Of a stretch of DNA of 42,938 nt, positions 17,117 to 26,074 are shown in pieces. The stretch lies in the NCBI GenBank assembly GCA_024640405.1, contig JAHEFB010000041.1:1-42938 (forward strand), read 5' to 3'. The notes under the pieces are model-generated. The model was not told the DNA's origin and ran no database searches. It worked only from the letters and a program-made list of their open reading frames with translations. This DNA is from Alphaproteobacteria bacterium (lineage in GTDB: Bacteria > Pseudomonadota > Alphaproteobacteria > Rhizobiales > Aestuariivirgaceae). How positions within the stretch are numbered: position 1 is the stretch's first letter; each line of letters begins with the position of its first letter. A program made the position numbers and the translations under genes.

Positions 17117-17209
17117 CACAAAGCCACACTAGAACACCTGCACGGGTTGATCGATTGTCCGTGAGAACGCGCGCGCGTTATCCCGGCAGCACATGAGAGG
17201 TATTGTCCA

Positions 17210-18991
17210 ATGAAAATGACAACTGAAGAAGCATTTGTAAAAGTATTGCAGATGCACGGCATCGAGCATGCATTTGGTATTATCGGTTCGGCCATGATGG
17301 CCATTTCCGACCTGTTCCCGAAGGCCGGCATCAAGTTCTGGGATTGCGCCCACGAGTGCAATGCGGGCATGAGCGCGGACGGTTACACGCGCGCCACCGG
17401 CAAGATGTCGATGATGATTGCGCAGAACGGACCGGGCATCACCAACTTCGTTACTCCGGTCAAGACCGCATACTGGAACCATACTCCACTGTTGCTGGTC
17501 ACGCCGCAGGCTGCCAACAAGACCATTGGTCAAGGTGGCTTCCAGGAAATCGAGCAGATGAAACTGTTCGAAGACATGGTCTGCTATCAGGAAGAAGTAC
17601 GCGACCCGTCACGTATGGTGGAAGTGCTGAACCGTGTGATTGAGCAGGCTTTCCGCCAGTGCGGGCCCGCACAGATCAATATTCCGCGAGATTACTGGAC
17701 CCAGGTTATCGACATTGACCTTCCTCAGATCGTACGCCTTGAACTGCCGAGCGGCGGTTCAAAAGCTATCGACGATGCCGCCAAGCTTTTGTCTGAGGCC
17801 AAATTCCCCGTGATCCTGAACGGCGCGGGCGTTGTAATCGGCGGTGCCATTCCGGCATCAGCAGCACTGGCTGAAAAACTGTCTGCACCCGTTTGTTGCG
17901 GTTACCAGCACAATGATGCCTTCCCCGGTTCGCACAAACTGTCAGTCGGTCCATTGGGCTACAACGGGTCCAAGGCCGCGATGGAATTGATTTCGAAGGC
18001 CGACGTGGTGCTGGCACTGGGTACCCGCCTCAACCCGTTCTCAACCCTGCCCGGCTACGGCATTGACTACTGGCCGAAGGATGCCAAGATCATCCAGGTC
18101 GACATCAATTCTGACCGCATTGGCCTGACCAAGAAGGTCACCGTTGCCATTCAGGGCGATGCCAAGGCTGTTGCAGAACAGTTGCTTGACCGCCTGGCAG
18201 CAACGGCCGGTAATGCCGGGCGTGAAGACCGTGAGGCACTCATCCATCAGAGCAAATCAGCCTGGTTGCAGCAGTTGTCTTCCATGGACCACGAGGATGA
18301 TGATCCAGGCACCAACTGGAATGAACGGGCCCGTGACCGTGAGCCGGAGCGCATGAGCCCGCGCATGGCATGGCGTGCCATTCAGAAAGTATTGCCGAAG
18401 GAAGCCATCATTTCCTCCGACATCGGCAACAATTGTGCCATCGGCAATGCCTATCCGACATTCGAGAAGGGACGCAAATATCTGGCTCCAGGCCTGTTTG
18501 GTCCTTGCGGTTACGGTTTCCCGGCGATTCTGGGTGCCAAAATCGGTTGCCCGGATACACCTGTGGTCGGCTTTGCCGGTGACGGCGCCTTCGGCATCTC
18601 GATGAACGAGATGACAGCATGCGGGCGCAATGACTGGCCACCGATCACCATGGTGATTTTCCGCAACTATCAATGGGGTGCTGAAAAGCGCAACACCACT
18701 TTGTGGTTCGATGACAATTTTGTCGGCACGGAACTGAACCTGGGTGTCGAGTATGCCAAGATTGCAGAAGGCTGCGGCCTGAAAGGTGTTCAGGTCACCA
18801 CCATGGACCAACTGTCCGCGGCGCTGGAAACTGCCATCGAAGGCCAGATGAAGCGCGGCGAAACCACGTTCATCGAATGTGTTCTCAACCAGGAACTGGG
18901 AGAGCCATTCCGCCGTGATGCGATGAAAAAGCCGGTTTCCGTTGCCGGCATAGACCCCAACGACATGCGTCCGCAGCAGTCCAGGGTTTGA
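17210..18991 (+). CDS. xsc: Sulfoacetaldehyde acetyltransferase
   Basis: This 593-residue thiamine-diphosphate enzyme has the usual Xsc length. The cofactor-activating glutamate is in AHECNAGMSADGYTRATG (Glu49). The diphosphate motif GFAGDGAFGISMNEM spans about 455-470 and continues into NDWPPITMVIFRNYQWGAEKRN, an Xsc-type rather than acetolactate-synthase-type active-site region. It converts sulfoacetaldehyde and phosphate to acetyl phosphate and sulfite in the cytoplasm, the step where taurine, isethionate and sulfoacetate routes meet. It has its own terminator. pta, ackA and a TauE-like gene lie 6-9 kb downstream rather than adjacent. Tandem CTGGCAC boxes lie at 17100-17116. Confidence 0.92.
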   Translation: MKMTTEEAFVKVLQMHGIEHAFGIIGSAMMAISDLFPKAGIKFWDCAHECNAGMSADGYTRATGKMSMMIAQNGPGITNFVTPVKTAYWNHTPLLLVTPQAANKTIGQGGFQEIEQMKLFEDMVCYQEEVRDPSRMVEVLNRVIEQAFRQCGPAQINIPRDYWTQVIDIDLPQIVRLELPSGGSKAIDDAAKLLSEAKFPVILNGAGVVIGGAIPASAALAEKLSAPVCCGYQHNDAFPGSHKLSVGPLGYNGSKAAMELISKADVVLALGTRLNPFSTLPGYGIDYWPKDAKIIQVDINSDRIGLTKKVTVAIQGDAKAVAEQLLDRLAATAGNAGREDREALIHQSKSAWLQQLSSMDHEDDDPGTNWNERARDREPERMSPRMAWRAIQKVLPKEAIISSDIGNNCAIGNAYPTFEKGRKYLAPGLFGPCGYGFPAILGAKIGCPDTPVVGFAGDGAFGISMNEMTACGRNDWPPITMVIFRNYQWGAEKRNTTLWFDDNFVGTELNLGVEYAKIAEGCGLKGVQVTTMDQLSAALETAIEGQMKRGETTFIECVLNQELGEPFRRDAMKKPVSVAGIDPNDMRPQQSRV

Positions 18992-19027
18992 ATTCCTGAA
19001 CTGAGACGAAGAGCAAGACAGCATTGG

Positions 19028-19061
19028 CAGCCTGCGTTGTTTACTGAACGCAGGCTGTTTT
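19028..19061 (+). terminator. Intrinsic terminator of xsc
   Basis: CAGCCTGCGTT pairs perfectly (11 pairs) with AACGCAGGCTG around an eight-base loop and is followed by TTTTC, 36 bases after the xsc stop. Confidence 0.85.
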
Positions 19062-19115
19062 CATACGCTTATGAAGAATTTCGGTTTGATACCAGATCTC
19101 GGTAACAGCGACTGT

Positions 19116-19487
19116 TTACGGTCCAGAGCTCTTTGTGAACATCCCGTAGATCATCCGCGCCACTTCGCCTTCCAGCGGGAACGACAACATGCCCATGACC
19201 GAGTAGCCGAGCAGCCACGGCACGATATAGAATCGGATCATGTAAAAGAACCAGGCCACGAACAACGGAATCAATGGCTTGATCAGAAATCCCGGCGTCA
19301 CCGGCTTGAAAAAGCTGATAATCGGATCTGTTGATTTCACAAACACCTTCATGAAAAAGAAGTCCGAATCCTCGGCAAGAAATATGTTCATGGCAGCACG
19401 CCCGATCAGTGTCCACATGACCATGCCAAGCAAATAGTCAACGGCGACGATCCAGACCGGAAAGCTTTCGAGCGGATTGTTTTCCAT
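19116..19487 (-). CDS. Small integral membrane protein, YggT-like arrangement
   Basis: This 123-residue protein has about three hydrophobic segments: residues 10-35 (VWIVAVDYLLGMVMWTLIGR), 62-90 (GFLIKPLIPLFVAWFFYMIRFY) and about 92-105. The central sequence KSTDPIISFFKPVTPGFLIKPLIPLFVAWF resembles the YggT pattern (TDP-x-x-x-x-RR-x-x-P), so it may be a distant YggT-family protein. Function is unknown. Start is the ATG at 19487 or a TTG at 19496. It lies 22 bases downstream of the SSS operon terminator on the same strand, so it needs its own promoter or read-through. Confidence 0.65.
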   Translation of the reverse strand: MENNPLESFPVWIVAVDYLLGMVMWTLIGRAAMNIFLAEDSDFFFMKVFVKSTDPIISFFKPVTPGFLIKPLIPLFVAWFFYMIRFYIVPWLLGYSVMGMLSFPLEGEVARMIYGMFTKSSGP

Positions 19488-19523
19488 CGCGTACAAGCTA
19501 CTTTCTCGACGTTACGTGAAAAA

Positions 19524-19546
19524 GGCGGGACCGCTACGGTCCCGCC
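19524..19546 (-). terminator. Intrinsic terminator of the SSS operon
   Basis: GGCGGGACCG and CGGTCCCGCC form a perfect ten-pair stem with a three-base loop. On the minus strand it is followed by TTTTTCAC, 22 bases after the SSS stop codon. Confidence 0.88.
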
Positions 19547-19568
19547 CTCGAGTCTTGCAACAAGCCAG

Positions 19569-21374
19569 CTAGTTAGCGCTGTCGAGTATGGTCTTGCCTC
19601 CCGGCAACCGGGTCTGATCTACCATGTCCTGGATTTCCTTGCTCGGTTCCGGTGTCATCAATGAGACCACAACCATGGCAATCAGGCTGATGGGCATACC
19701 GATGATGCCGAAGCGCAGGCCGTCAAGACCGGCAATCTGCGTACCACCGTTCTGGATATAGATCAGGTAGAGAGCACCTGACGCGAAACCCAAAACCATG
19801 CCGGCAATGGCACCCTCCCGGTTCGCCCGTTTCCACCAGACGCCGAGGACCAACGGGAAGAACAGGCCGGAGCAGGCGAAACAGAACGCCCAGGCAACCG
19901 CGCCCAGAATCCCGGTCAGCTTCAGTGATGCCACCAGGGCACCCGCTACACCGATGAACAACAACAGGACACGAGCCGCAATCAGACGCTTCTTGGTGTC
20001 TGCCTTGGGGTCGATGATCTTGTAGTACAGATCATGTGACAGGGCATTGGCGATCGCCAGCAACAGGCCATCCGCGGTCGACATGGCAGCTGCCATGCCG
20101 CCTGCGGCAACCAGGCCGGAGATCACATACGGCAAGCCGGCGATTTCCGGAGTCGCCAGAACAACGATGTCACTTCGCATGAAGAACTCGTTGATCTGCA
20201 GTAAGCCGTCACCATTGCTATCGATCACCCTGAGCATGTCAACTGCAGCCCAGTTCTTGATCCAGTCCAGGTTGTTCACTTCTTCAATGGTTTTGCCAAT
20301 GACACTGGTTGCCAGATTCGGATCAAGCAATTGCAGCTTGGTCAGAGTGGCCAGCGCCGGCGCTGTGAAGTACAGCAGGAAGATGAACAGCAGAGACCAG
20401 CCGACCGACCTGCGGGCAGCCCTTACCGATGGTGTGGTGAAATAGCGCATCAGGATGTGCGGCAGAGATGCCGTACCAGCCATCATGCACAGTGCCAATG
20501 TGAAGAACCGCCACGAATCGTAACCGCCCTGAGGCGAGTTGTGCAGGTTGGTCAGCACATTCAGACCGGCGATCTTTTCCGCCGGTGCGGTCCCTACTCC
20601 CAACTGGGGTTCAAGTTCGGCAATGCGCTGAACGGCATCACCATACCCGAAATGAGGGATCAAGCCGAAACCCTGTACGTTGGACATCCAGATCACTGGT
20701 ACCAGGTAGGCGATAATCAGCACGATGTACTGTGCCACCTGGGTCCATGTCACACCGCGCATTCCGCCCAGCATGGAACATACCAGAATACCGGCAATGC
20801 CAAACCAGACACCGATTTCAAACGGAATACCCAGAGCACGTGAAGCAATCGTTCCGGTGGCGTTGATCTGCGCCGTCACATAGGTGAACGAAGCCACCAC
20901 CAGGATGACAACCGCGCAGAAACGGGCCATATTGCCGCCGTAACGTGTCCCAATGAAATCGGGGACGGTGTAACAGCCGAACTTGCGCAGATATGGCGCC
21001 ATCAGCGAGTTGACGAGAACATAGCCGCCGGTCCAGCCGACAACAAAACCCAGATAGGGATAACCACCAAAGTAGATACCGCCGGCCAGGGCCACGAACG
21101 AGGCACCGGACATCCAGTCAGCCGCGGTCGCCATGCCATTGTATAGAGCCGGCACTTCCCTGCCCGCCACGTAGTATTCTTCTACCTGGGTGGTCCGTGA
21201 CAGATAGCCGATAAGTGCGTAGATGGCGATCGTAAACAACAGGAACAGGATGCCGATCAAACGGGCTCCTGCGCCTAGTTGTTCAAAGATCGCCATGAGG
21301 GCGAAAAACCCCAGGAACCCGAGCGTGTATAGGCCGTATACCTTGCCAAGGTTGTCAGTGAATTTACCTTGCAT
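19569..21374 (-). CDS. Sodium:solute symporter, large subunit (VC_2705-like subfamily)
   Basis: This 601-residue SSS-family protein has about 13 membrane segments, the YYVAGREVPALYNGMATAADWMSGASFV motif near residues 67-95 and the AMSTADGLLLAIANALSHDLY sodium-symport signature near 430. It is paired with a DUF4212 small subunit 12 bases upstream, which marks the two-component subfamily related to acetate/monocarboxylate permeases. The cargo is unknown; acetate or a sulfonate are both reasonable here. Unusually, residues 385-396 (DSNGDGLLQINE) form a textbook EF-hand calcium loop in a long extramembrane segment. GGAGGG precedes the ATG. Confidence 0.88.
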   Translation of the reverse strand: MQGKFTDNLGKVYGLYTLGFLGFFALMAIFEQLGAGARLIGILFLLFTIAIYALIGYLSRTTQVEEYYVAGREVPALYNGMATAADWMSGASFVALAGGIYFGGYPYLGFVVGWTGGYVLVNSLMAPYLRKFGCYTVPDFIGTRYGGNMARFCAVVILVVASFTYVTAQINATGTIASRALGIPFEIGVWFGIAGILVCSMLGGMRGVTWTQVAQYIVLIIAYLVPVIWMSNVQGFGLIPHFGYGDAVQRIAELEPQLGVGTAPAEKIAGLNVLTNLHNSPQGGYDSWRFFTLALCMMAGTASLPHILMRYFTTPSVRAARRSVGWSLLFIFLLYFTAPALATLTKLQLLDPNLATSVIGKTIEEVNNLDWIKNWAAVDMLRVIDSNGDGLLQINEFFMRSDIVVLATPEIAGLPYVISGLVAAGGMAAAMSTADGLLLAIANALSHDLYYKIIDPKADTKKRLIAARVLLLFIGVAGALVASLKLTGILGAVAWAFCFACSGLFFPLVLGVWWKRANREGAIAGMVLGFASGALYLIYIQNGGTQIAGLDGLRFGIIGMPISLIAMVVVSLMTPEPSKEIQDMVDQTRLPGGKTILDSAN

Positions 21375-21386
21375 TGTTCCACCCTC

Positions 21387-21647
21387 CTATTCTTCGACAC
21401 CGAGTTCATCGTCGATTTGGTCCTGTCTCCAGTTCTGGATCCAGATAAGGGCCACAAAAATCGCCAATGAACCTTGTACACAGAAATAGTACCCCAATGG
21501 GAATCCCATGAACGAGGCACTGTTGAGAGCCTTGGCGTTCCACGGCACAATGAAGGCAAATATCGCCCACACCACCAGAACGATAATGGTGAGAGTGCGC
21601 GTCTTCTCCCAGTGTCGCTGAGCGCCTTGTGCGTTTTCGTCAGACAT
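21387..21647 (-). CDS. DUF4212 small subunit of sodium/substrate symporter
   Basis: This 86-residue protein has two transmembrane helices (about 18-38 TLTIIVLVVWAIFAFIVPW and 52-75). The HW-x-KTR start and the GYYFCVQGSLAIFVALIWIQNW segment are the hallmarks of the DUF4212 (sodium symporter small subunit) family. It always accompanies an SSS permease such as the one 12 bases downstream and is presumably required for its assembly or activity. The start at 21647 is chosen because GGAGGAAAC lies just upstream. Confidence 0.9.
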   Translation of the reverse strand: MSDENAQGAQRHWEKTRTLTIIVLVVWAIFAFIVPWNAKALNSASFMGFPLGYYFCVQGSLAIFVALIWIQNWRQDQIDDELGVEE

Positions 21648-21858
21648 GATTGTTTCCTCCTGGACCGGTCTGATCCTTGATCGAAACAATCAAGAGTCGA
21701 TGACCTGATCGCTTGCTATTGTTTGGCTGGGGGCGGCGACGTAAAATCGCCTGAACTGAATGTGACCCCTCACCAGTTCGCGTTTACTAATCACGTACCT
21801 GTGAATTAGCGCATGTATTTGGGCCGATGACAATGTAAACCAAGGTTTAACGCACGGA

Positions 21859-22581
21859 ATGTTCTACATTTCGACGTTTTCGACCCCGAATTGGCTGAAT
21901 TCTGCGAAGGATCTCAGGAATTTGAGCAACACACTGCTAGGCCGAATGGTGACGTTAAGCCGATTGATTGCTTCCGGTTTCGCATTCCGGAGTGATTCGT
22001 TTCCACTCGACGATATCGAAAAACTGGAGAAATTCGTTGCCAGCCGCGCTGCTTTTGTCTCACAGAAGAAGCTTTTCGGCTATCTCAAGGAGCGTATTGG
22101 AACACGCTGGCCGTCGATGTTTGAGGACGAAGTTTTCAGATCCTCAATCGCCATCGCCTCGATGCAGGTGTTTGCCGCCAGCCTGTCTGATCTGACCATT
22201 CACGCGGTTGCCCACGCGCTGGCAGATTCCGGTGAACCGGACGAAATAAAGGCGGAAGTGGCCCTGGCATGCTATTCACAAGGTCTCAGGAGCAACGAAA
22301 CAGAAGCGGTAAAAGAGTTCGCCAGCGACGAGGCCATAGCGAAATTTGCCGAGCGGCTGGAAGGAACGGACTGGAATTTTGGCGCACTGTTGCCGGAGAA
22401 TTTCAACCGCTCACCGGCAGCTCTCCTGAAGTGGGCACCCATCGCGCAGAGACACAAAAAGTATGATGCAGAAATAGTGGAGAATTCGGTGAAATTTGCA
22501 TGGGTCGATATTCGCGAACAGTTTGCCAGGCGGCTTGATGCGGACGCAGTCGCGCGCGCGGTCAGAGCCAACAAGTCCTGA
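21859..22581 (+). CDS. Conserved-looking hypothetical protein upstream of the exonuclease-CBS-DUF294 gene
   Basis: This 240-residue soluble, mainly helical protein has no signal peptide and no motif I recognise. It contains DDIEKLEKFVASRAAFVSQKKLFGYLKERIGTRWPSMFEDE (residues about 50-90) and a helical C-terminal half with acidic and alanine-rich stretches. It ends 18 bases before the TTG start of the exonuclease-CBS-DUF294 gene, so the two are likely one transcript. It diverges from the DUF4212/SSS operon across 211 bases. No good ribosome site precedes the ATG at 21859; a shorter start at 21946 is possible. Its role is likely linked to regulating or supporting the symporter, by context only. 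Confidence 0.65.
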   Translation: MFYISTFSTPNWLNSAKDLRNLSNTLLGRMVTLSRLIASGFAFRSDSFPLDDIEKLEKFVASRAAFVSQKKLFGYLKERIGTRWPSMFEDEVFRSSIAIASMQVFAASLSDLTIHAVAHALADSGEPDEIKAEVALACYSQGLRSNETEAVKEFASDEAIAKFAERLEGTDWNFGALLPENFNRSPAALLKWAPIAQRHKKYDAEIVENSVKFAWVDIREQFARRLDADAVARAVRANKS

Positions 22582-22587
22582 TTATCC

Positions 22588-22602
22588 AGAGGTGACGTTT
22601 TG
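22588..22602 (+). promoter_or_regulatory. Shine-Dalgarno fixing a TTG start
   Basis: AGAGGTGA at 22588-22595 sits seven bases (measured from GAGG) before the TTG at 22600. The next in-frame ATG (22609) would be 16 bases away, so TTG is the preferred initiator of the downstream gene. Confidence 0.6.
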
Positions 22603-24732
22603 AGTTTCATGGTCGAACGGACAGGATTGTCGGGCCTGCCATTGCCGCTGGTGCCGGTGGTGGTGATGGATACCGAAACCACCGGACTCAACACAGCGAC
22701 CGACCGCATCGTCGAAATTGCGGCTGTTCGCATCAGCGATGGCCGTGCCGACATCTCCAGTCCATTTCAGGAATTGATCAATCCCGGGCTTGCGATTCCG
22801 GCAGCGTCCAGCGCCATCCACTCAATCACCGACGCTGTCGTGGCGGACGCCGGTGATTTTGGCAACATGATGCCGGCTTTTTCCCGCTGGACAGGAAATG
22901 CGGTCGTGGTCGGTTACTCGATCGGTTTTGATCTCGCAATTCTGCAGGCTGAACACAAACGCCACGGGATGCCCTGGACTGCACCCCGAAGCCTGGATGT
23001 CCGTCATCTGGTCGAACTCGTCGCCGAAAACCTGCCCGAACAGTCGCTGGACACAGCCGCAGCCTGGCTTGGAATTGAGGTAACCGACCGCCACCGCGCG
23101 CTGGGAGATGCATTGGTGGCACTGAAGGTGTTTCAGGCCCTGCTACCAAAGCTCAAACAACGCGGTATAACGACGCTTGCTCAGGTAGAGCGAGCCTGTC
23201 TCAAACAAACATCCCGCCGTCATGGGGAAACCCGGGCCGGCTGGCATGATGTTGTACATCCCGCACGTGCGGTGCCCGCCGACGTGTCCGACTATGCCCG
23301 CATCGACAGCTACGCCTATCGCCATCGTGTCGGCGATATCATGAATGCACCTCCCCTGAACCTGCCCGGCAACTCCAGCCTGGCGAGCGCGTTGGGTATT
23401 GCAATGCGTAAAAAGGTCAGTTCGGTGTTCGTTGATCCGGGCGGCGGGCATGATCAATCTGGTATTTTGACCGAGCGCGACATGATGCGCGCCATTGAGG
23501 CCAACGGCGCGTCGGCCCTGGAAATGCCGGTAAGCAAGCTGGCAAGTTATCCGCTGGTCACCATTTCGGCAGCAGAGTTTGTCTACCGGGCCATTGCCAT
23601 CATGGCAGGACGAGACTTCCGGCATCTTGGTGTAACCGGTGCCGACGGCGAACTGGTTGGTGCGTTGAGTGCCCGAGACCTGCTCAGGCAACGGGCTGAT
23701 ACTGCTGTGCTGCTTGGCCAGGATATTGATACTGCCGGCAGCACGGAAGAACTCGGCAAAATCTGGACCGGCCTGACTACGGTAGTGCGCGCACTGGTAG
23801 GGGAGGATGTTGACCCGCGCGATATCGCTGCGGTGATATCGCGGGAGCTGCGGTCTCTCACCCAAAGAGCATGCGTGCTGGGCGAAGCGGAGATGGAATC
23901 GCGGGGCAAGGGTTCTCCGCCGCAACCTTATGCAATGTTCGTACTGGGATCCGGCGGGCGTGGAGAAAGTCTGCTGGCCATGGATCAGGACAACGCGATT
24001 GTATTTGACAAGGGAGAACCAGGCTGTGCCGACGACCTGTGGTTTGCCGAACTGGGCACCATGGTGGCCGATACACTGAATGATGCCGGTGTCAGCTATT
24101 GCCAGGGCGGGATAATGGCATCCAATGGCGAATGGCGCATGGACAGGGCGCACTGGCGTGAAGTCATATCCCGGTGGCTGACAAAATCGCGGCCGGAAGA
24201 CATTCTTAGTGCCGATATTTTCTTTGATGCCAAAGCGGTGCATGGCAACGGCCGCCTGCTGGATGAGCTGCGGCATGAAGCATTGCGCACTGTCCAAGAC
24301 GCTCAAGGTTTTTTGAATGCCATGCAAACGCGCGCCGGAGATTTCCACTCACCAGTCGGCTGGTTTGGCAGATGGAAACTGGAAGGTGACCGGATAGATC
24401 TGAAACGGGCAGGTTTGATGCCATTGTTTTCCGCTGCGCGGGTGCTGGCCCTGCGGCATGGAATTGCAGAACGTTCCACGCCCGGACGCTTCGAGGCAGC
24501 GCGCACAGCCGGAAATGAAGCCTCCCATGTGGTTGGTGATCTCATCGAGGCCCACAAGATATTGCTTTCTGCAATCTTACGTCAGCAACTGCGCGACATT
24601 GAAACCGGTGAAAAACTGGGAAACAGCGTCGACCCAAGCCAGATGAGCGGGCATGATGTACAACAAATGCGCTGGGCCGTCGATCAAGTGCCCAAGATTC
24701 GTGATTTGCTCGGCCTTCCGACACTGGGATGA
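22600..24732 (+). CDS. DnaQ-like exonuclease - CBS pair - DUF294 nucleotidyltransferase-like protein
   Basis: This 710-residue cytoplasmic fusion has a DEDDh exonuclease domain (about 18-195; VVMDTETTGL with Asp24 and Glu26, GYSIGFDLAIL, and HRALGDALVAL as motif III). Two CBS domains follow (about 245-375). A DUF294 nucleotidyltransferase-like domain follows (about 445-520; FVLGSGGRGESLLAMDQDNAIVF, the GS-x-x-R-x-E...DQD pattern of GlnD-type enzymes). The last is a DUF294 C-terminal helical domain (about 570-700). CBS-DUF294 proteins commonly neighbour SSS/DUF4212 acetate-type symporters and are thought to regulate them in response to adenine nucleotides; that is inference from context. Active-site residues of both catalytic domains look intact. 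Confidence 0.85.
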   Translation: MSFMVERTGLSGLPLPLVPVVVMDTETTGLNTATDRIVEIAAVRISDGRADISSPFQELINPGLAIPAASSAIHSITDAVVADAGDFGNMMPAFSRWTGNAVVVGYSIGFDLAILQAEHKRHGMPWTAPRSLDVRHLVELVAENLPEQSLDTAAAWLGIEVTDRHRALGDALVALKVFQALLPKLKQRGITTLAQVERACLKQTSRRHGETRAGWHDVVHPARAVPADVSDYARIDSYAYRHRVGDIMNAPPLNLPGNSSLASALGIAMRKKVSSVFVDPGGGHDQSGILTERDMMRAIEANGASALEMPVSKLASYPLVTISAAEFVYRAIAIMAGRDFRHLGVTGADGELVGALSARDLLRQRADTAVLLGQDIDTAGSTEELGKIWTGLTTVVRALVGEDVDPRDIAAVISRELRSLTQRACVLGEAEMESRGKGSPPQPYAMFVLGSGGRGESLLAMDQDNAIVFDKGEPGCADDLWFAELGTMVADTLNDAGVSYCQGGIMASNGEWRMDRAHWREVISRWLTKSRPEDILSADIFFDAKAVHGNGRLLDELRHEALRTVQDAQGFLNAMQTRAGDFHSPVGWFGRWKLEGDRIDLKRAGLMPLFSAARVLALRHGIAERSTPGRFEAARTAGNEASHVVGDLIEAHKILLSAILRQQLRDIETGEKLGNSVDPSQMSGHDVQQMRWAVDQVPKIRDLLGLPTLG

Positions 24733-24895
24733 GGCCGCCAGAAGTTGAGGCAAACATCGGAACACGGGAACAGCAGTCCAGGGTATAGAATTTGTCCAAT
24801 CAGGAGCCGGACCAAACTAGGGGCCGGACCCGGGTGAAACAGAACATTTACAGGAACCGCCCAAGAACTTCACCGGCGGCGGCCAGTGCGAGAAA

Positions 24896-26071
24896 ATGAA
24901 AAACTACCTGGTGCTCAACGCCGGCTCATCGTCGCTCAAATTTGCTGTATATGCAGGTGACGAACTGGACGAAATTCTGCACGGGCAGATCGAAGGCATT
25001 GGCAGCAAGCCGGTGTTTGCCGCCGAACGGCCGGATGGCGGCACGCACTTGCGGGAGGTTCCTGCACTGTTCAACAATGCCGGTCACGCCAAGGCGCTGG
25101 ATGTTGTCCTGGACTGGCTCTGCGACAACGGTAACGGACCGGAAACCCTTGCCGGCAGCGGACATCGAATAGTGCATGGTGGCGATATCTACACCAGCCC
25201 GGTGATAGTTGACGACACTGTACTGGCCAATCTGAATGATTTGCGATCCAAGGCCCCTTTGCACCTGCCATTTGGCATTTCCGCTCTTCGCCGGATGCGA
25301 GAACTGGCACCCGCGCTTCCGCAGGTGGCATGTTTCGACACGGCGTTTCATTCTCATCAGCCTGAAGTCGAATCACGCCTTCCGATACCGCGAAAATTCC
25401 ATGAAAAGGGTTATCACCGTTACGGCTTTCACGGTCTGAACTACGAGCATGTTGTTGCCGCCCTGCCCGACCTCACCGGTCGACCACTTCCAAAACGCCT
25501 GTTGATTGCGCATTTGGGATCCGGCGCAAGCATGGTCGCGGTCAGGGATGGCATAGGTGTCGCCACCACCATGGGCTATTCGACAGCCGACGGACTGGTG
25601 ATGTCGACGCGCTCCGGCGCACTTGACCCGGGCGTCCTGATAGCACTGATGCGGGATGAAGGTCTCGGACTGAACGAACTTGAAGACCTGCTGTACCGGC
25701 AAAGCGGATTGCTTGGTTTGTCCGGAATATCCGGAGACATGCGCGATCTGCTGGCAAGTGACAAACCGCAGGCCCGGAAGGCTTTCGAATATTACTGCTA
25801 CTGGGCAGCGCGACATGCCGGCTCGCTCATTACGGCACTTGAAGGCATTGACGGTCTGGTGTTCACCGCCGGTATCGGAGAGAACGCGGCACCGGTTCGC
25901 GCTGGCATTGTCAATCATCTGAACTGGCTGGATGTGGCAATAGAAAATCAGCGTAATGTGGCGGGTGAATCGGAAATCTCTCCACCGGGCGCAACCTGCC
26001 CCGTGTGGATCGTCAAGGCCAATGAAGAACTGGCTATCGCACATCATGTGCGGCGCATGCTGAAAGGATAG
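24896..26071 (+). CDS. ackA: Acetate kinase
   Basis: This 391-residue full-length protein begins MKNYLVLNAGSSSLKFAVY (acetate/propionate kinase signature 1), has GHRIVHGGDIY near 88 and CFDTAFHSHQP near 145. It continues with KRLLIAHLGSGASMVAVRDG near 200 and GLVFTAGIGENAAPVR near 320 (ATP-binding). It converts acetyl phosphate and ADP to acetate and ATP. With Xsc producing acetyl phosphate, it offers substrate-level ATP formation or overflow of acetate. It is followed three bases later by a TauE-like exporter gene, so they form an operon. Confidence 0.95.
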   Translation: MKNYLVLNAGSSSLKFAVYAGDELDEILHGQIEGIGSKPVFAAERPDGGTHLREVPALFNNAGHAKALDVVLDWLCDNGNGPETLAGSGHRIVHGGDIYTSPVIVDDTVLANLNDLRSKAPLHLPFGISALRRMRELAPALPQVACFDTAFHSHQPEVESRLPIPRKFHEKGYHRYGFHGLNYEHVVAALPDLTGRPLPKRLLIAHLGSGASMVAVRDGIGVATTMGYSTADGLVMSTRSGALDPGVLIALMRDEGLGLNELEDLLYRQSGLLGLSGISGDMRDLLASDKPQARKAFEYYCYWAARHAGSLITALEGIDGLVFTAGIGENAAPVRAGIVNHLNWLDVAIENQRNVAGESEISPPGATCPVWIVKANEELAIAHHVRRMLKG

Positions 26072-26074
26072 CCC

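Noticed and set aside
17210..18991. Acetolactate synthase
   Set aside because: Overall fold is shared, but the start sequence and the NDWPPITMVIFRNYQWGAEKRN region match sulfoacetaldehyde acetyltransferase, and sulfonate genes are nearby.
23143..24348. 401-residue minus-strand frame
   Set aside because: It lies antisense to the exonuclease-CBS-DUF294 gene, whose frame has clear domain motifs; the antisense protein has none.
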